From NCBI RefSeq assembly GCF_020520425.1, contig NC_079488.1, positions 30,805,247 through 30,869,246 on the forward strand: a stretch of 64,000 nt of DNA, given 5' to 3'. The notes under the pieces were generated by a model. The model was not told the DNA's origin. It did no database searches and was given only the letters and a program-made list of their open reading frames with translations. Each line of letters starts with the position of its first letter. The stretch's first letter is position 1. The position numbers were made by a program, and so were the translations under genes. Below, one piece after another: positions 24,701 to 34,210 of this stretch. Source of the stretch: Spinacia oleracea (taxonomy: Eukaryota; Streptophyta; Magnoliopsida; Caryophyllales; Amaranthaceae).

Positions 24701-27700
24701 TGGGGATACAGGTGGATAAGTGTTTGATCATGATTGCAGGAAAGTTTATGGGAATTTTCCTTTCAAGACAATACATGAGACATGCATCAAACAGACTTGC
24801 TATGTTCCTTTTCTGAGTTCGAGGAACTACACCTCTCCACACAATATTAAACAGTAATTTTTGAAGAGGTGAAAAGCAGTTGTGTGAGGTGGAGGTGGAT
24901 ACTTTAGAATCTCCTCCAATGGAACCAACTATATCTTTCTCATCTACATTATCTATGGTCACTGTGATTTGACCTTTGAGCCACATATCAAAACCCCTAT
25001 TGGGTGTACCAAACAGCTGTTCCAGATAAGAGGCATCAAATTCGATGCGAGTTCCATTCACTTTACTTGAGCATACATTATCAACACATGCAAAGTTCTT
25101 GCAGAATTCTTTCATAGCTTCAGGAATTAAGGGGGATTTGGCATAGGTACTCAACAGACTTACCCACTTTTGTTGTTCAAGGATTTCCATCAACTCTTTA
25201 AATTTCGTGGCTTCACACCATGTTGAGTTGATTGCGAACCCCTCGACCAGATTGTTTTCCTTTGCAGTGAGTTTCTTGGACCCTTTTACTTCCCCCTGAG
25301 TTTGAGCATTCTCCTCTGTTTCCTCGATGTTTTCACCAGAAGCTTCCACTCGTCGTTTTTTGGATTTTCTTGTGGAGGATCTAGGGTTTGAGATTGGGGA
25401 TTTCATTTCGATGTCAGTGTTGGTTTGTTCCCCCTGAGTGATTGCGAGCATTGGATTGTGGGATCGAAGAGGAATTGGCGATTGAATGGGTGAGGTATCC
25501 ATGGGAACAGGAGATGAAGGGTTTCTCTTTCGTTTGAGGGATGTGAGATCAGTGTTGTTGCTTGTGAGAACCATGGTTGAGGTTTTTTTTTTTTTTTTAT
25601 AGGTGGAAGGAGAGGTGATGTCAGTGGAGAAGGCGTGTGAGAGAGAGAAAGGGGGTTGCATGGATTGATTGTGGAAAGTGAAGAGTTTCTCCTATTTATT
25701 GCCAATGGAACCGTTCCAAACATTCTTTGAATATGGGTATTCGGTTTTTAATTAAAAAAAATAAATAGATAAAAATAAAAGGAAAATGAAAAAAATTGTG
25801 TTTGACTTTGACTTGCTTAATTTCGTATCTCTGACTTAACTAGTTTGAAAGGAACTGCTTACCTTGCTCATTTGAAGTGTGAGTGAATTTGCCACGATGG
25901 TAAGCTTCAACTATGTTTGCACACAAGATTTTGTGTTTGTAATAGTCTATATGTACCATGATTTTTGCTTTTGCCTTAGAGGAACTCCAATTTGGCAATT
26001 ACCTTAGCTTGATCATTCCGAGTTCCATTCTCATTTTCTCATGTTTCTCTCTGTTCAAAGGCTTAGTTAAAATATCAGCAATTTGGTGATCAGTTTGGCA
26101 AAAGTCTAATTTGATCAAACCTTTCTCAACATTATCTTTAAGGAAATGGTGTCTGATGTGGATGTGTTTGACTCGGGAATGATGAACCGGATCTTTTGAA
26201 ATACAAATAGCACTAGTGTTATCACAATAGATAGGAACACAATCATAGATAATACCAAAATCTCTTAGCTGTTGTTTTATCCATAGAATTTGTGAGCAAC
26301 AAGCTGCAGCAGCTACATACTCAGCTTCAGCTGTGGATAGAGCAACAGTATTCTGTTTCTTGGAACCCCAAGAAACCATGCATGGACCTAGGAACTGTAC
26401 CATACCTGATGTGCTTTTTCTATTCACTAAGTCACCTGCATAATCAGCATCTGCATATCCTCTTAGCTCGAAGGATCCACTTCTTGGATAGTAAAGGCAT
26501 AGGTCATCAGTTCCTTTGAGATATCTTAGTATTCTTTTCACCGCAGTTAGATGGGACTCCTTTGGATTTGATTGAAATCTTGCACATAGTCCTACACTAA
26601 AAGAAATGTCAGGTCTACTGGCTGTTAAATATAATAGAGATCCAATCATACCTCTGTATTTTGTTTGATTCACACTTTTCCCATTTGGATCAGTGTCTAA
26701 TCTGGTAGCAGTTCCCATGGGAGTGTGATTTACTTTGGCTGATTCTAGCTCATATTTCTTTAGGAGTTCCTTCACATACTTTTGTTGGTGTATCATGATT
26801 CCCTCCTCGGTTTGCTTGATTTGTAAACCAAGGAAGAAGTTGAGTTCCCCCATCATACTCATTTCAAATTCACTGCTCATCAAGCTTGCAAAATCTTTGC
26901 ACAAATTTTCATTAGTTGCTCCAAATAATATATCATCAACATAAATTTGAACTACTAACAAGTCAGTTCCTCTAGATTTTAAGAATAAGGTTTTGTCTAT
27001 TCTACCTCTTTTAAAATCATTTTGAAGGAGGAACTTTGATAATCTCTCGTACCAAGATCTAGGGGCTTGTTTTAGTCCATAGAGAGCCTTATCTAATTTG
27101 TAAATGTGATTTGGAAATTCGGGATTTTCAAATCCAGGGGGCTGTTCCACATAAACATCTTCCTCTAAGAAACCGTTTAAGAAAGCACATTTAACATCCA
27201 TTTGATAAAGTTTAAAACCCATGAAAGCAGCAAAAGCAATTAAGATTCTAATGGCTTCTAATCTAGCAACAGGTGCAAATGTTTCTTCAAAGTCAATGCC
27301 TTCCTGTTGATTATAACCTTTGACCACTAACCTTGCTTTGTTCCTTATGATTGTTGCATGTTCATCTTTCTTGTTCCGGAACACCCATTTTAGCCCTATC
27401 ACCTTCTGATGCTTTGGTTTGGGTTCCAAGTGCCATACCTTGTTTCTTTTGAATTCATTTAATTCTTCTTGCATGGCAATGATCCAGTCAGCATCTTCCA
27501 GAGCCTCAGTGTGATTTCTTGGCTCAAATATGGAGAGGAACGCGTGGAATGCGCAAAAGTTCCTTAGTTGTGACCTTGTCTGAGTTCCTTTTCTGATGTC
27601 ACTCACAATGAGTTCCATTGGGTGGGACTTTAGATGCTTCCAAGGTTTAGGTTGAAATTGAGCTACTGGTGTTGTGGCATTTTCGTCAGTTCCTTCTATG

Positions 27701-30700
27701 ACCTGAGTTCCCTGTTGGGGTTCCTCTGGTGTTGTTTCTGGATCTTCTTGGTTTTCTGCTTGTTCCTCTAGTACGGGAACTTCTTGATTTTGTTGAGCAG
27801 TTCCTCTTGCTGTGTGTTTGCTTATTTGGAACTCCTCATCATTTTCTGCAGCACGAGATAAACCAATCTCGAAAAATTCTTGTTCCTGTACTATGTCAGT
27901 TTTGTTAGATTCATCAAATATTATATGTACACTTTCCTCAACACACATAGATCTTTTGTTATAAACTCTATAAGCCTTGCTATTTAAGGCATATCCTAGG
28001 AACACTGCCTCGTCGCTTCTTTCATCAAACTTCCCCAAGTTCCTTTTTCCATTGTTGTGGACAAAACATTTGCTCCCAAAGGCTCTAAAGTAAGAGATGT
28101 TGGGTTTTATACCTTTTAGTAGCTCATAGGGGGTTTTGTTTAGGATTGCTCGAATCATAACTCTATTTATAATGTAACAAGCAGTATTGACTGCTTCAGC
28201 CCAGAAGTTCCTAGGCAAGGAACTGGCTATTAGCATGGTTCTTGCCATGTCCTCTAGGGTTCTATTTTTCCTCTCAACAACTCCATTTTGTTGTGGAGTT
28301 CTGGGAGCTGAGAAATTGTGGTCCATACCTTGTTCCTTGCAGTATTCATCGAATTTGTAGTTTTCAAATTCTGTTCCATGATCTGATCTTATATGGATCA
28401 GTTGGTGACCTGTGGTTTTCTGGATTTTCTTTGAAAATGTAACAAACTCATCAAACGTTTCATCCTTGCTTGTTAGAAATATGACCCAAGTAAAGCGAGA
28501 GTAATCATCAACAATAACTAATACATATTTTTTCCCACTTCTGCTTTGAATTCTCATTGGTCCACATAAGTCCATATGGATGAGTTCCAATGGTTTTGTG
28601 GTGCTTACCAATTTCTTAGATTTAAAGGAACTTCGGACATGCTTGCCTTTTGCACATGCATCACACACTTTATCAGTTAGGAACTTGATTGAGGGGAGTC
28701 CTCGAACCAGTTCCTTTGATCTTAGTTTGTCAAGCAGCGAGAAACTAGCATGTCCAAACCTCCTGTGCCATAGTAGGGAATTTTCTTCAAGGGCACTGAG
28801 GCAGGTTAGATTGTTCCTGGGAACTGTATTGAGATCCACAGAATATGTGTTCCCTTTACGAGTTCCTTCCAAAATAACCTTCCCAGTGTTATTGTTTATG
28901 ATTTGACAGTTTTCAGAAGTAAAACTTACAGAGTTTCCTTTGTCACAGAATTGAGAGATGCTTAGTAGACTGTGCATCAAACTCTCGACTAAAAATACAT
29001 TTTCAATGGCGTAGGAACTTGACCTTCCAACTTTTCCAATTCCAATAATTTCTCCTTTCATGTTGTCTCCAAAGGTCACAGTTCCTCCATTGTAGGCTTC
29101 TAGTGAGAGGAATTTAGATTTGTCTCCTGTCATGTGTTTGGAACACCCGCTGTCGAGATACCACGAGCTGTTCCCCTTCACTAGAATCTGTAAAGAGATC
29201 AAAGGTTAGTTACAGGAACTCGGGTTTCCTCGAGTTCCTTTTCAACTATAACTTCAGACTTCTTAACCCATTTTTGTTTTACATAATTTATGTTTCTTTG
29301 ATCCTGTTCCTTCATCTTGGAACACTCAGTACTTATGTGACTTCCACTTCCACATGAGAAGCAGACTTTTACACTAGGAAGATCCACATACTTCTTCTTA
29401 TGACTATTTTTATGGTTAAAGCCCAATCCTTCTGTTCTCTTAGATTGAGCATTCTCAATCCATTTGGGAGGAACTTTAGGTGGTTGTCTCTGTGCCCTGG
29501 CCATGGATAGTTCCCTTTCCAGTTTCTCTTTTTGTTCCTTTGTGGTGATCAGATCTTTGTTTAAATTTTCTAAGTCGATGTTAAAAATTCCCATGTTGAT
29601 TTCCAAGGATTTTGTAGGATCTAAACTTAAATTAAACATCTTATATTGACTGAGTTGAACTTGTAGAAGGATGTTTTCATTTCTAATTTTTTCGAATGAC
29701 TCATTAATAGAGGTATTTCTATCTAGTAATTCAAAGAACCTGCCTTGGACATCAGATCTAATATTGTTCAGATAATTTATGTGGTCTTTACTGAGTTCCA
29801 AGGCTCTATCACTTTGTGCTTTTAATATACTTAGCTTTTTGTAATCATCTAGAGTTTCTAGCAACAGTTCAATTAGTTTTGACTTTGAGAGACACTGAAG
29901 AGTGGAGGAACTTACTTCTTCTGATGGAACTTGATCAGTTCCTTCTGTTCTAGCCATAAGGCAGAGATTTGCAGTTTCTTCATTTGGTTGTTCCTCATCG
30001 TCTTCTGAGTCTGTTGCTTCGCCCCATGCAGCTATCATGGCCTTCTTGAAGTTTGGTCTGTTGAAGGTAGACTTGTTAAAGCGATCTTTGACCTGTTCCT
30101 TCCCTTTTCCTCTGGTCTTGTCGTTCTCCCACAGAGGGCATTCACGAATTTGGTGATCAGTTTCTCCACATTTGAAGCAACCTTGCTCAGTTTTGGAACT
30201 AGTGATTTTCTTGGCAAAGTTCCTTCCTTTCTGGTTTCCTGGTTTGAAGTTCCTATAGAGCTTTCTCATTCTTCTGACCAGCATGGCAGCCTCTTCTTCA
30301 TCTGGTTCAGATTCATCGAGTTCCTCAGCCTTTAGAGCAAGTCCTCGACTTCTTGAGCTCTCGGGAACAGCAGCTCCAAGATGCAGTTCGTGTGTCATCA
30401 AGGAACCAGCAAGTTGTTCAATGTTGAACTTGGTGAAGTCCTTGGTCTCAAACAGTGCAGTGACCTTTGTTCTCCAGCGATCATCTTGTGGCATGCTTCT
30501 TAGTATTTTTCTTACCTGTTCATCTGTGGGAATGATTCTACCAAGAGAAACTAATTCATTGGTTATGTTAGTAAATCTAGTGAACATTTCTTGAATAGTT
30601 TCTTTTGGAAGCATCTCAAATCTTTCATATTTAGACATCAAAAGGTCAATTTTGGAACGCTTAACTTCATTAGTTCCTTCGTGGGTTACTTGAAGTAGTT

Positions 30701-33395
30701 CCCAAATCTGTTTTGCGTTCTTGCACCCCATGACTCTGTTGTGTTCATGAGGTCCAAGCCCGCAATGCAAGATTTTTACAGCCATGGCATTCATCTCATA
30801 TTTATCAAAGTCTTCTTTAGAAAATTCAGACATTGGTTTAGGAACTACCTCGTTTTCAGCATTGGTCTTTGTTACCTCGAAGTCTCCAACTTCAATTACA
30901 CGCCAAACTTGGTAATTTTCAGCTTTGATGAATATCTCCATTCTATTCTTCCAGTATGAGTAGAACTTGCCATTGAACATAGGTGGCCTTTGTGTCGAGT
31001 AACCTTCTTCCAGTTTCTCTTGTGAGTTCATACTTTCAGGAACTTGACTCAAACAGGGTTTCCTGTGTTTTGGTGAGTACTGGCTCTGATACCAACTGTT
31101 ATTCCAGTAGGAACACGCACAAGAGGGGGGGGGGTGAATTGTAATTAGAACTTTGATAAAGTTTCTTGCGGAACTTAAGAAACAATCAAGAAACTGAGAA
31201 TAGAGAAGACAATAACAACAATTGTGAAAACTTCTTGATACTAATCAAGAAGAGAATTCTTTTATTATGGTAATGCCTCGATTACAATAATCTCTCCAAC
31301 ACAAGTTCCTCTCAAACTCGTGTTCCTCACAGTAATCTACTTCGATTACAACTCCTTAACTTCTCTCTCTCAGACTTAAACTCTAAGTCTAAACAGGATA
31401 ACTCTATCCTTACTAATACAAAATATAATTCGTGTTTGGATAACTCTAGATATTAATAATGCTTTTGTGAGGATATAAGAAACTTAGGAACTTTGAATTA
31501 ACTAGGACACAAACTGTTTTAGAAAATCTTAGACAAAACGTTTTTAGGAAAGCAAAAACTCTCAGAATGTTTGTGTACTTTAAACCAAAAACGATTTCCC
31601 TTTTATAGTGTTTATCCTTAGGGTTAGTTCCCTTCAAAACCTCAACTGCTAACTGCCAGCACTTTGGTCTCCACGTCCCTTGACTTGAGGAACAAGGGGA
31701 AGACCACTTCCCACGTTCAGCCATAAAGCAGTTGGTGATTTGACTCAATCAAACCCTAAAATATTTCTTTAAAACAGATTTTATTTATCTACAAAAACTT
31801 AGGAGAATTTTTAGGAAAATAAGTTTTGTTTAAATAAAATAAAACGTAAATCTATTTTATATTAAATATGCAAAACTTGTTTTTATTTATGAAAATGTTT
31901 TCCATAAAAATTGCTTCCAATAAAATAAATGGCCTAATTAAATCATAAGTTCCTTGAGTACTCTATATACCATTAGCATAATTAATATTTACATAAAATT
32001 CTAAGTACAGTGGACTACCTAGACTTCATGTCTTCCCTTTGTCTGGAACTTGCAACTCAGAAGCTTCAGACGTTCCAGCCAAGGAACATTGATGAGTTCC
32101 TCTCTAGCTAACACAGGAACTCTTGGCTATGAGTCTGTAATAGTTCTTGTGGATATTCGGAACTCTTGATATGTAACTGTGTTGCTCCTCTTGTGACTTC
32201 AAACTGGAACAGATACAACTTCCAGCTCTGAAACTCCATTGACTGTTCCAAGTGTACCTCAGGAACTTCACCAGTTTATTCAAGTTCCTATCCTAATAGA
32301 AACTTGGGCATATGCCTGTTCAAAGTCATTTAGCAACCATAATCAGGAAGTTTGCAATATGTGTGTGTCATCAACCAAAACTTAGGAACAACACTGACCC
32401 TTCAACAAAAACACTTACTTCCTTATTCACTGCGAAAGGAAGAAATGTTCAATGTTAAACTAGTGATTGTTCAATGTTAAAATAGTGAATGATCAATTTC
32501 AATAATAACTAACAATGGAAAATTGAAATGTTCAATATCCTTAAATAAAATATTCAATATTAAAATAGTAATGTTAAAAATAGAATGTCCATTGCTTAAT
32601 TAGGTGTTGTTCAATGTACTTAAATAAAATGGTAATTACGAACATAGGTAATATTCAAAATCATTAAATAAAATGTTCATTATAAATTATAAATAATGAT
32701 AAAATACTTGAATTAAATGTTCATTGTAACATAGGTAATGATCAATAACTCTTAATAGAAAGTTCAATATAATACAATACAATGTTCATTATCTAAATAA
32801 AAAATATTCAATATATTTTAATGCAATGTTCATTACTAATATACGTAACATTCAAAGTCATTCAATAAAATGTTCATTATTGTTGTAGACAATGTTCAAT
32901 TTCCTTGAACTGAATATTCATATATTTGTTAAGAATGTTATAACTAAACAATGAACAATATTTTCTTTTGGGACAGAACAATTCAAAAATTCATAACATA
33001 ATATGTATTTTATCAAAATATATAATGTTCATAAGATCTGAGGTAAAAATTCATTAACATTATATACATTGATAATAAATAAAATTATGAATAAAAATCG
33101 AACAAAAAATAACGTACAATTGCAAAAAAATAAGAAAATCTGCAGAAAACAAAAACAAAGAAACAAATCAAAATCGAAATATCCAGCGAAAACACGAAAA
33201 ATAACAAAATTCTAAACACATTTTATCCAAAATCAAAATATAAAATCGAAAACAATCAAAACCAAAAACATTGAAATCAAAACAAATAAATGAAAATAAT
33301 AAAAATATAAACTTACGTTCTGACATCAATGTACTTAAAATTCCAGAATTAGATTCGAAAAGAGCTTCAGAATTTTCCATAACTGCGAGATCCAT
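18747..33395 (-). CDS. FAR1-type MULE transposase, interrupted by Copia
   Basis: Minus-strand exons: 33317-33395, then one exon cut by the Copia (32394-32429 and 21006-22079), 19800-20805, 19602-19691, 19437-19499 and 18747-19355. Phases agree at every junction and give about 983 residues in the uninterrupted gene. Exon 2 starts with a FAR1/WRKY-GCM1 zinc-binding region ([17 protein letters not shown], then CSCEG, GCTAF and HNH). The MULE catalytic domain follows ([20 protein letters not shown], then [20 protein letters not shown]). Exon 3 has the SWIM zinc finger ([21 protein letters not shown] spacing C-x-C...C-x-H). The last exon has tandem ATKAPS repeats and a 77-bp segment shared with the neighbouring protease gene. 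With a 10-kb insertion in an exon, this copy should not make active transposase. Confidence 0.88.
19140..19275 (-). repeat. 18-bp tandem repeats coding [12 protein letters not shown]
   Basis: About seven 18-bp units (plus-strand unit GGTGCTTTAGTAGCCGAT) lie in the last transposase exon and keep frame. Two variants, ATKAPS and VNKAPS, partly alternate, suggesting expansion of a two-unit block. Confidence 0.85.
22080..23377 (-). repeat. 3' LTR of the Sirevirus-type Copia
   Basis: It begins TGTTATTCC (plus strand) and ends AGGAACAACA. A TATA box (TATAAAAGG on the minus strand) lies near 22584-22592. It shares a dense GGAAC/GTTCC content with the coding part. Confidence 0.93.
23895..25661 (-). 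CDS. Extra ORF of the Copia, 588 residues, downstream of pol
   Basis: This single open frame lies between pol and the 3' LTR on the sense strand of the element. The N-terminus is basic and Ser/Pro-rich with nuclear-localisation-like KRKR and KSKKRR. Residues about 140-350 look like the domain annotated as putative plant transposon protein (Transposase_32 type), with the [10 protein letters not shown]...VNGTRIEFD...LFGTPNRGF pattern. Acidic and basic tracts follow, and the last 80 residues form a probable coiled coil ([15 protein letters not shown] onward). I see no signal peptide or membrane segment, so env is a positional label only. It carries the same GGAAC/GTTCC enrichment as gag and pol, implying long residence in the element. 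The family assignment is from memory. Confidence 0.75.
   Translation of the reverse strand: MQPPFSLSHAFSTDITSPSTYKKKKKTSTMVLTSNNTDLTSLKRKRNPSSPVPMDTSPIQSPIPLRSHNPMLAITQGEQTNTDIEMKSPISNPRSSTRKSKKRRVEASGENIEETEENAQTQGEVKGSKKLTAKENNLVEGFAINSTWCEATKFKELMEILEQQKWVSLLSTYAKSPLIPEAMKEFCKNFACVDNVCSSKVNGTRIEFDASYLEQLFGTPNRGFDMWLKGQITVTIDNVDEKDIVGSIGGDSKVSTSTSHNCFSPLQKLLFNIVWRGVVPRTQKRNIASLFDACLMYCLERKIPINFPAIMIKHLSTCIPKFKIPYSSLLTEIFKSFSVDLSPYFVIPLKSTQILQLEMLHLLNLKVVQGKVIRAGKEEKQDEEDQEGIAVKEEVEEEEELEQIEVPLPRGNRKSVGKRKSMRVAMKENKKRGPVFMEINEEGDVKEMPIEEDAVPLNQEELPETVRPRKRTPRSSKKSKARRVPSEQEHVQDHGGAWNTKDDQILELKATVARLVELQEGTDHRISSMQAHIGALVTSVKTLQNDLHHYSEQANATRATILTKINNLESFEETVIEETAGSGSPSQA
25999..29202 (-). 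CDS. Copia pol: protease, integrase, RT, RNase H
   Basis: The order protease, integrase, reverse transcriptase, RNase H is the Ty1/copia order. Visible motifs are the protease [10 protein letters not shown], the integrase zinc finger (HRRFGHAS to CDACAKGKH), the catalytic core around [14 protein letters not shown] and [11 protein letters not shown], the RT motif [10 protein letters not shown] and the RNase [12 protein letters not shown] and DNTSAI. About 1,067 residues are open. The core around [16 protein letters not shown] resembles the SIRE/Maximus lineage. Gag precedes it in an adjoining frame. Confidence 0.95.
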   Translation of the reverse strand: MISLQILVKGNSSWYLDSGCSKHMTGDKSKFLSLEAYNGGTVTFGDNMKGEIIGIGKVGRSSSYAIENVFLVESLMHSLLSISQFCDKGNSVSFTSENCQIINNNTGKVILEGTRKGNTYSVDLNTVPRNNLTCLSALEENSLLWHRRFGHASFSLLDKLRSKELVRGLPSIKFLTDKVCDACAKGKHVRSSFKSKKLVSTTKPLELIHMDLCGPMRIQSRSGKKYVLVIVDDYSRFTWVIFLTSKDETFDEFVTFSKKIQKTTGHQLIHIRSDHGTEFENYKFDEYCKEQGMDHNFSAPRTPQQNGVVERKNRTLEDMARTMLIASSLPRNFWAEAVNTACYIINRVMIRAILNKTPYELLKGIKPNISYFRAFGSKCFVHNNGKRNLGKFDERSDEAVFLGYALNSKAYRVYNKRSMCVEESVHIIFDESNKTDIVQEQEFFEIGLSRAAENDEEFQISKHTARGTAQQNQEVPVLEEQAENQEDPETTPEEPQQGTQVIEGTDENATTPVAQFQPKPWKHLKSHPMELIVSDIRKGTQTRSQLRNFCAFHAFLSIFEPRNHTEALEDADWIIAMQEELNEFKRNKVWHLEPKPKHQKVIGLKWVFRNKKDEHATIIRNKARLVVKGYNQQEGIDFEETFAPVARLEAIRILIAFAAFMGFKLYQMDVKCAFLNGFLEEDVYVEQPPGFENPEFPNHIYKLDKALYGLKQAPRSWYERLSKFLLQNDFKRGRIDKTLFLKSRGTDLLVVQIYVDDILFGATNENLCKDFASLMSSEFEMSMMGELNFFLGLQIKQTEEGIMIHQQKYVKELLKKYELESAKVNHTPMGTATRLDTDPNGKSVNQTKYRGMIGSLLYLTASRPDISFSVGLCARFQSNPKESHLTAVKRILRYLKGTDDLCLYYPRSGSFELRGYADADYAGDLVNRKSTSGMVQFLGPCMVSWGSKKQNTVALSTAEAEYVAAAACCSQILWIKQQLRDFGIIYDCVPIYCDNTSAICISKDPVHHSRVKHIHIRHHFLKDNVEKGLIKLDFCQTDHQIADILTKPLNREKHEKMRMELGMIKLR
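29199..31052 (-). CDS. Copia gag with two zinc knuckles
   Basis: This 617-residue frame begins with a UBN2-like gag region ([19 protein letters not shown]) after a short leader. It has CCHC knuckles in [15 protein letters not shown] and, near the C-terminus, [15 protein letters not shown], with a coiled-coil-like stretch between them. Large gag proteins are usual for Sireviruses. It lies directly downstream of the 5' LTR and primer site. Confidence 0.93.
   Translation of the reverse strand: MSQVPESMNSQEKLEEGYSTQRPPMFNGKFYSYWKNRMEIFIKAENYQVWRVIEVGDFEVTKTNAENEVVPKPMSEFSKEDFDKYEMNAMAVKILHCGLGPHEHNRVMGCKNAKQIWELLQVTHEGTNEVKRSKIDLLMSKYERFEMLPKETIQEMFTRFTNITNELVSLGRIIPTDEQVRKILRSMPQDDRWRTKVTALFETKDFTKFNIEQLAGSLMTHELHLGAAVPESSRSRGLALKAEELDESEPDEEEAAMLVRRMRKLYRNFKPGNQKGRNFAKKITSSKTEQGCFKCGETDHQIRECPLWENDKTRGKGKEQVKDRFNKSTFNRPNFKKAMIAAWGEATDSEDDEEQPNEETANLCLMARTEGTDQVPSEEVSSSTLQCLSKSKLIELLLETLDDYKKLSILKAQSDRALELSKDHINYLNNIRSDVQGRFFELLDRNTSINESFEKIRNENILLQVQLSQYKMFNLSLDPTKSLEINMGIFNIDLENLNKDLITTKEQKEKLERELSMARAQRQPPKVPPKWIENAQSKRTEGLGFNHKNSHKKKYVDLPSVKVCFSCGSGSHISTECSKMKEQDQRNINYVKQKWVKKSEVIVEKELEETRVPVTNL
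31097..32393 (-). repeat. 5' LTR of the Sirevirus-type Copia
   Basis: This copy is near-identical to 22080-23377 and is followed on the minus strand by the initiator-Met primer site. Its outer end abuts the host duplication CTGAC at 32394-32398, inside transposase exon 2. Confidence 0.93.
32430..33316 (-). other. First intron of the transposase gene, with a TGTTCA array
   Basis: The intron runs from a GTAAGT donor after 33317 to a TTTCGCAG acceptor before 32429. Between about 32440 and 33020 I count some 13 plus-strand TGTTCA and many near-matches (TGATCA, ATTCA). The motif lies on the strand opposite to transcription. Confidence 0.8.
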
Positions 33396-33557
33396 GGAAA
33401 CAGAGGAGAGAGAAAATAGGAGAGAAAAAATCGAAATAAACCCTAAGAACAAGATATATCGCAACTTGAAGAAGAAGAAACAAAAAATTAAAGAGTTGTC
33501 TAACTTAGGAAACTCAGGAAGGGGATAAAAATACGCTGAACGACGTCGTTTTCGGGG

Positions 33558-33632
33558 GGGTACAGCCAGCGCTGGCTGTACCCGCATCACACGACGTCGT
33601 TTGATTAGGGGTACAGCCAGCTTGGCTGTACC
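33558..33632 (-). repeat. Right subterminal palindrome module of the MULE
   Basis: A 26-bp perfect palindrome (33558-33583, arms GGGTACAGCCAGC) and a 23-bp one (33610-33632, arms GGTACAGCCA) flank an ACGACGTCGT palindrome (33591-33600). It mirrors the left module and lies 160-240 bp upstream of the transposase start codon. Confidence 0.88.
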
Positions 33633-33955
33633 CGAGGGCAGCCAAAAAATTGCGTCCTTCCCCTTCACGCAACACTGACTATGAAAGACAAACAACTTTA
33701 CAGATGTCTCAAGCAAAACTTCAATTCCAGTAATTGAAGCCACGATTCATTCCACTCCTCCTTAGTCAACAATTGATCTCACTTACTCTTTACATTTGTC
33801 ACCCAAATACTTGCAATGTGAGCTGATTTCTCACGACAATAAACATCATTCCATCTCTATAAATAGACCCATAATTAATCCATGAAATTCCAGAATCAAA
33901 CCTACTTCCAATTTCAATGTTCATAAACCAAAAACCATGAGAATTAATCATCTTA

Positions 33956-34210
33956 CTACCTCCGTTTCAGAAAGTTTTTTACGCTTTGGAAAATGTGTCC
34001 AAAGTATGAAAACTTTGATCGTAAATTCCCACTATTATATACATCAAAATGTTACATGTAAGATCTTGTGAGATTGGTCTCGTTATTCATTTTGAGAATA
34101 TTAACTTTTTATAATTTTTTTCCATACAAAATTGGATATATTAACAGTCAAACAATGTATCGGAGTCCGTGCAAATAGTAAGTGTAAAGATCTTTTTGAA
34201 ACGGAGGAAG
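33956..34210 (+). mobile_element. Stowaway-type MITE, 255 bp, inside the Gypsy LTR
   Basis: The ends CTACCTCCGTTTC and GAAACGGAGGAAG are flanked by TA (33954-33955 and 34211-34212). It is a different subfamily from the 328- and 323-bp elements. Confidence 0.88.

Larger units (their letters stand above)
22080..32393 (-). mobile_element. Sirevirus-type Ty1/copia element, whole-looking and very young
   Basis: LTRs at 22080-23377 and 31097-32393 (1298 and 1297 bp) appear identical except for one G in a poly-G run. The 5-bp duplication CTGAC lies at 22075-22079 and 32394-32398. The primer site matches initiator tRNA-Met (GCTCTGATACCA on the plus strand, 31083-31094), and a purine tract abuts the 3' LTR at 23378. 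Gag and pol are adjoining open frames, and a third open frame lies between pol and the 3' LTR, the position of the env-like gene in Sireviruses. The element looks whole. Near-zero LTR divergence implies recent insertion. Confidence 0.92.
6936..33654 (+). mobile_element. VANDAL/KAONASHI-type MULE of about 16.4 kb, plus a nested Copia
   Basis: This Mutator-like element carries two convergent genes: a Ulp1-like protease (plus, 7405-17979) and a FAR1/MULE transposase (minus, 18747-33395). Candidate ends are set by the 9-bp direct repeat TCCTTCCCC (6927-6935 and 33655-33663). Both ends carry the same inverted module of two GGTACAGCCA/TGGCTGTACC palindromes around an AACGACG palindrome, and the outermost GGTACAGCC finishes 31 bp inside each end. 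The termini themselves match poorly, as in non-TIR MULEs. Introns and spacers are packed with TGTTCA. A Copia of 10.3 kb interrupts the transposase gene. The duplication is pyrimidine-rich, so the exact ends remain provisional. Confidence 0.75.

Noticed and set aside
23895-25661. Calling the extra Copia ORF an envelope gene
   Set aside because: I see no signal peptide, membrane anchor or cysteine pattern; only the position suggests env.
22430-31748. Identical 100-codon frames at 22430-22732 and 31446-31748
   Set aside because: They lie in the two LTRs at the same offset, so they are one LTR sequence seen twice. There is no protein evidence.
7817-33060. TGTTCA as a hormone-receptor-like half site or a splicing enhancer
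   Set aside because: Plants lack nuclear hormone receptors, and the fixed strand regardless of transcription argues against an RNA signal.
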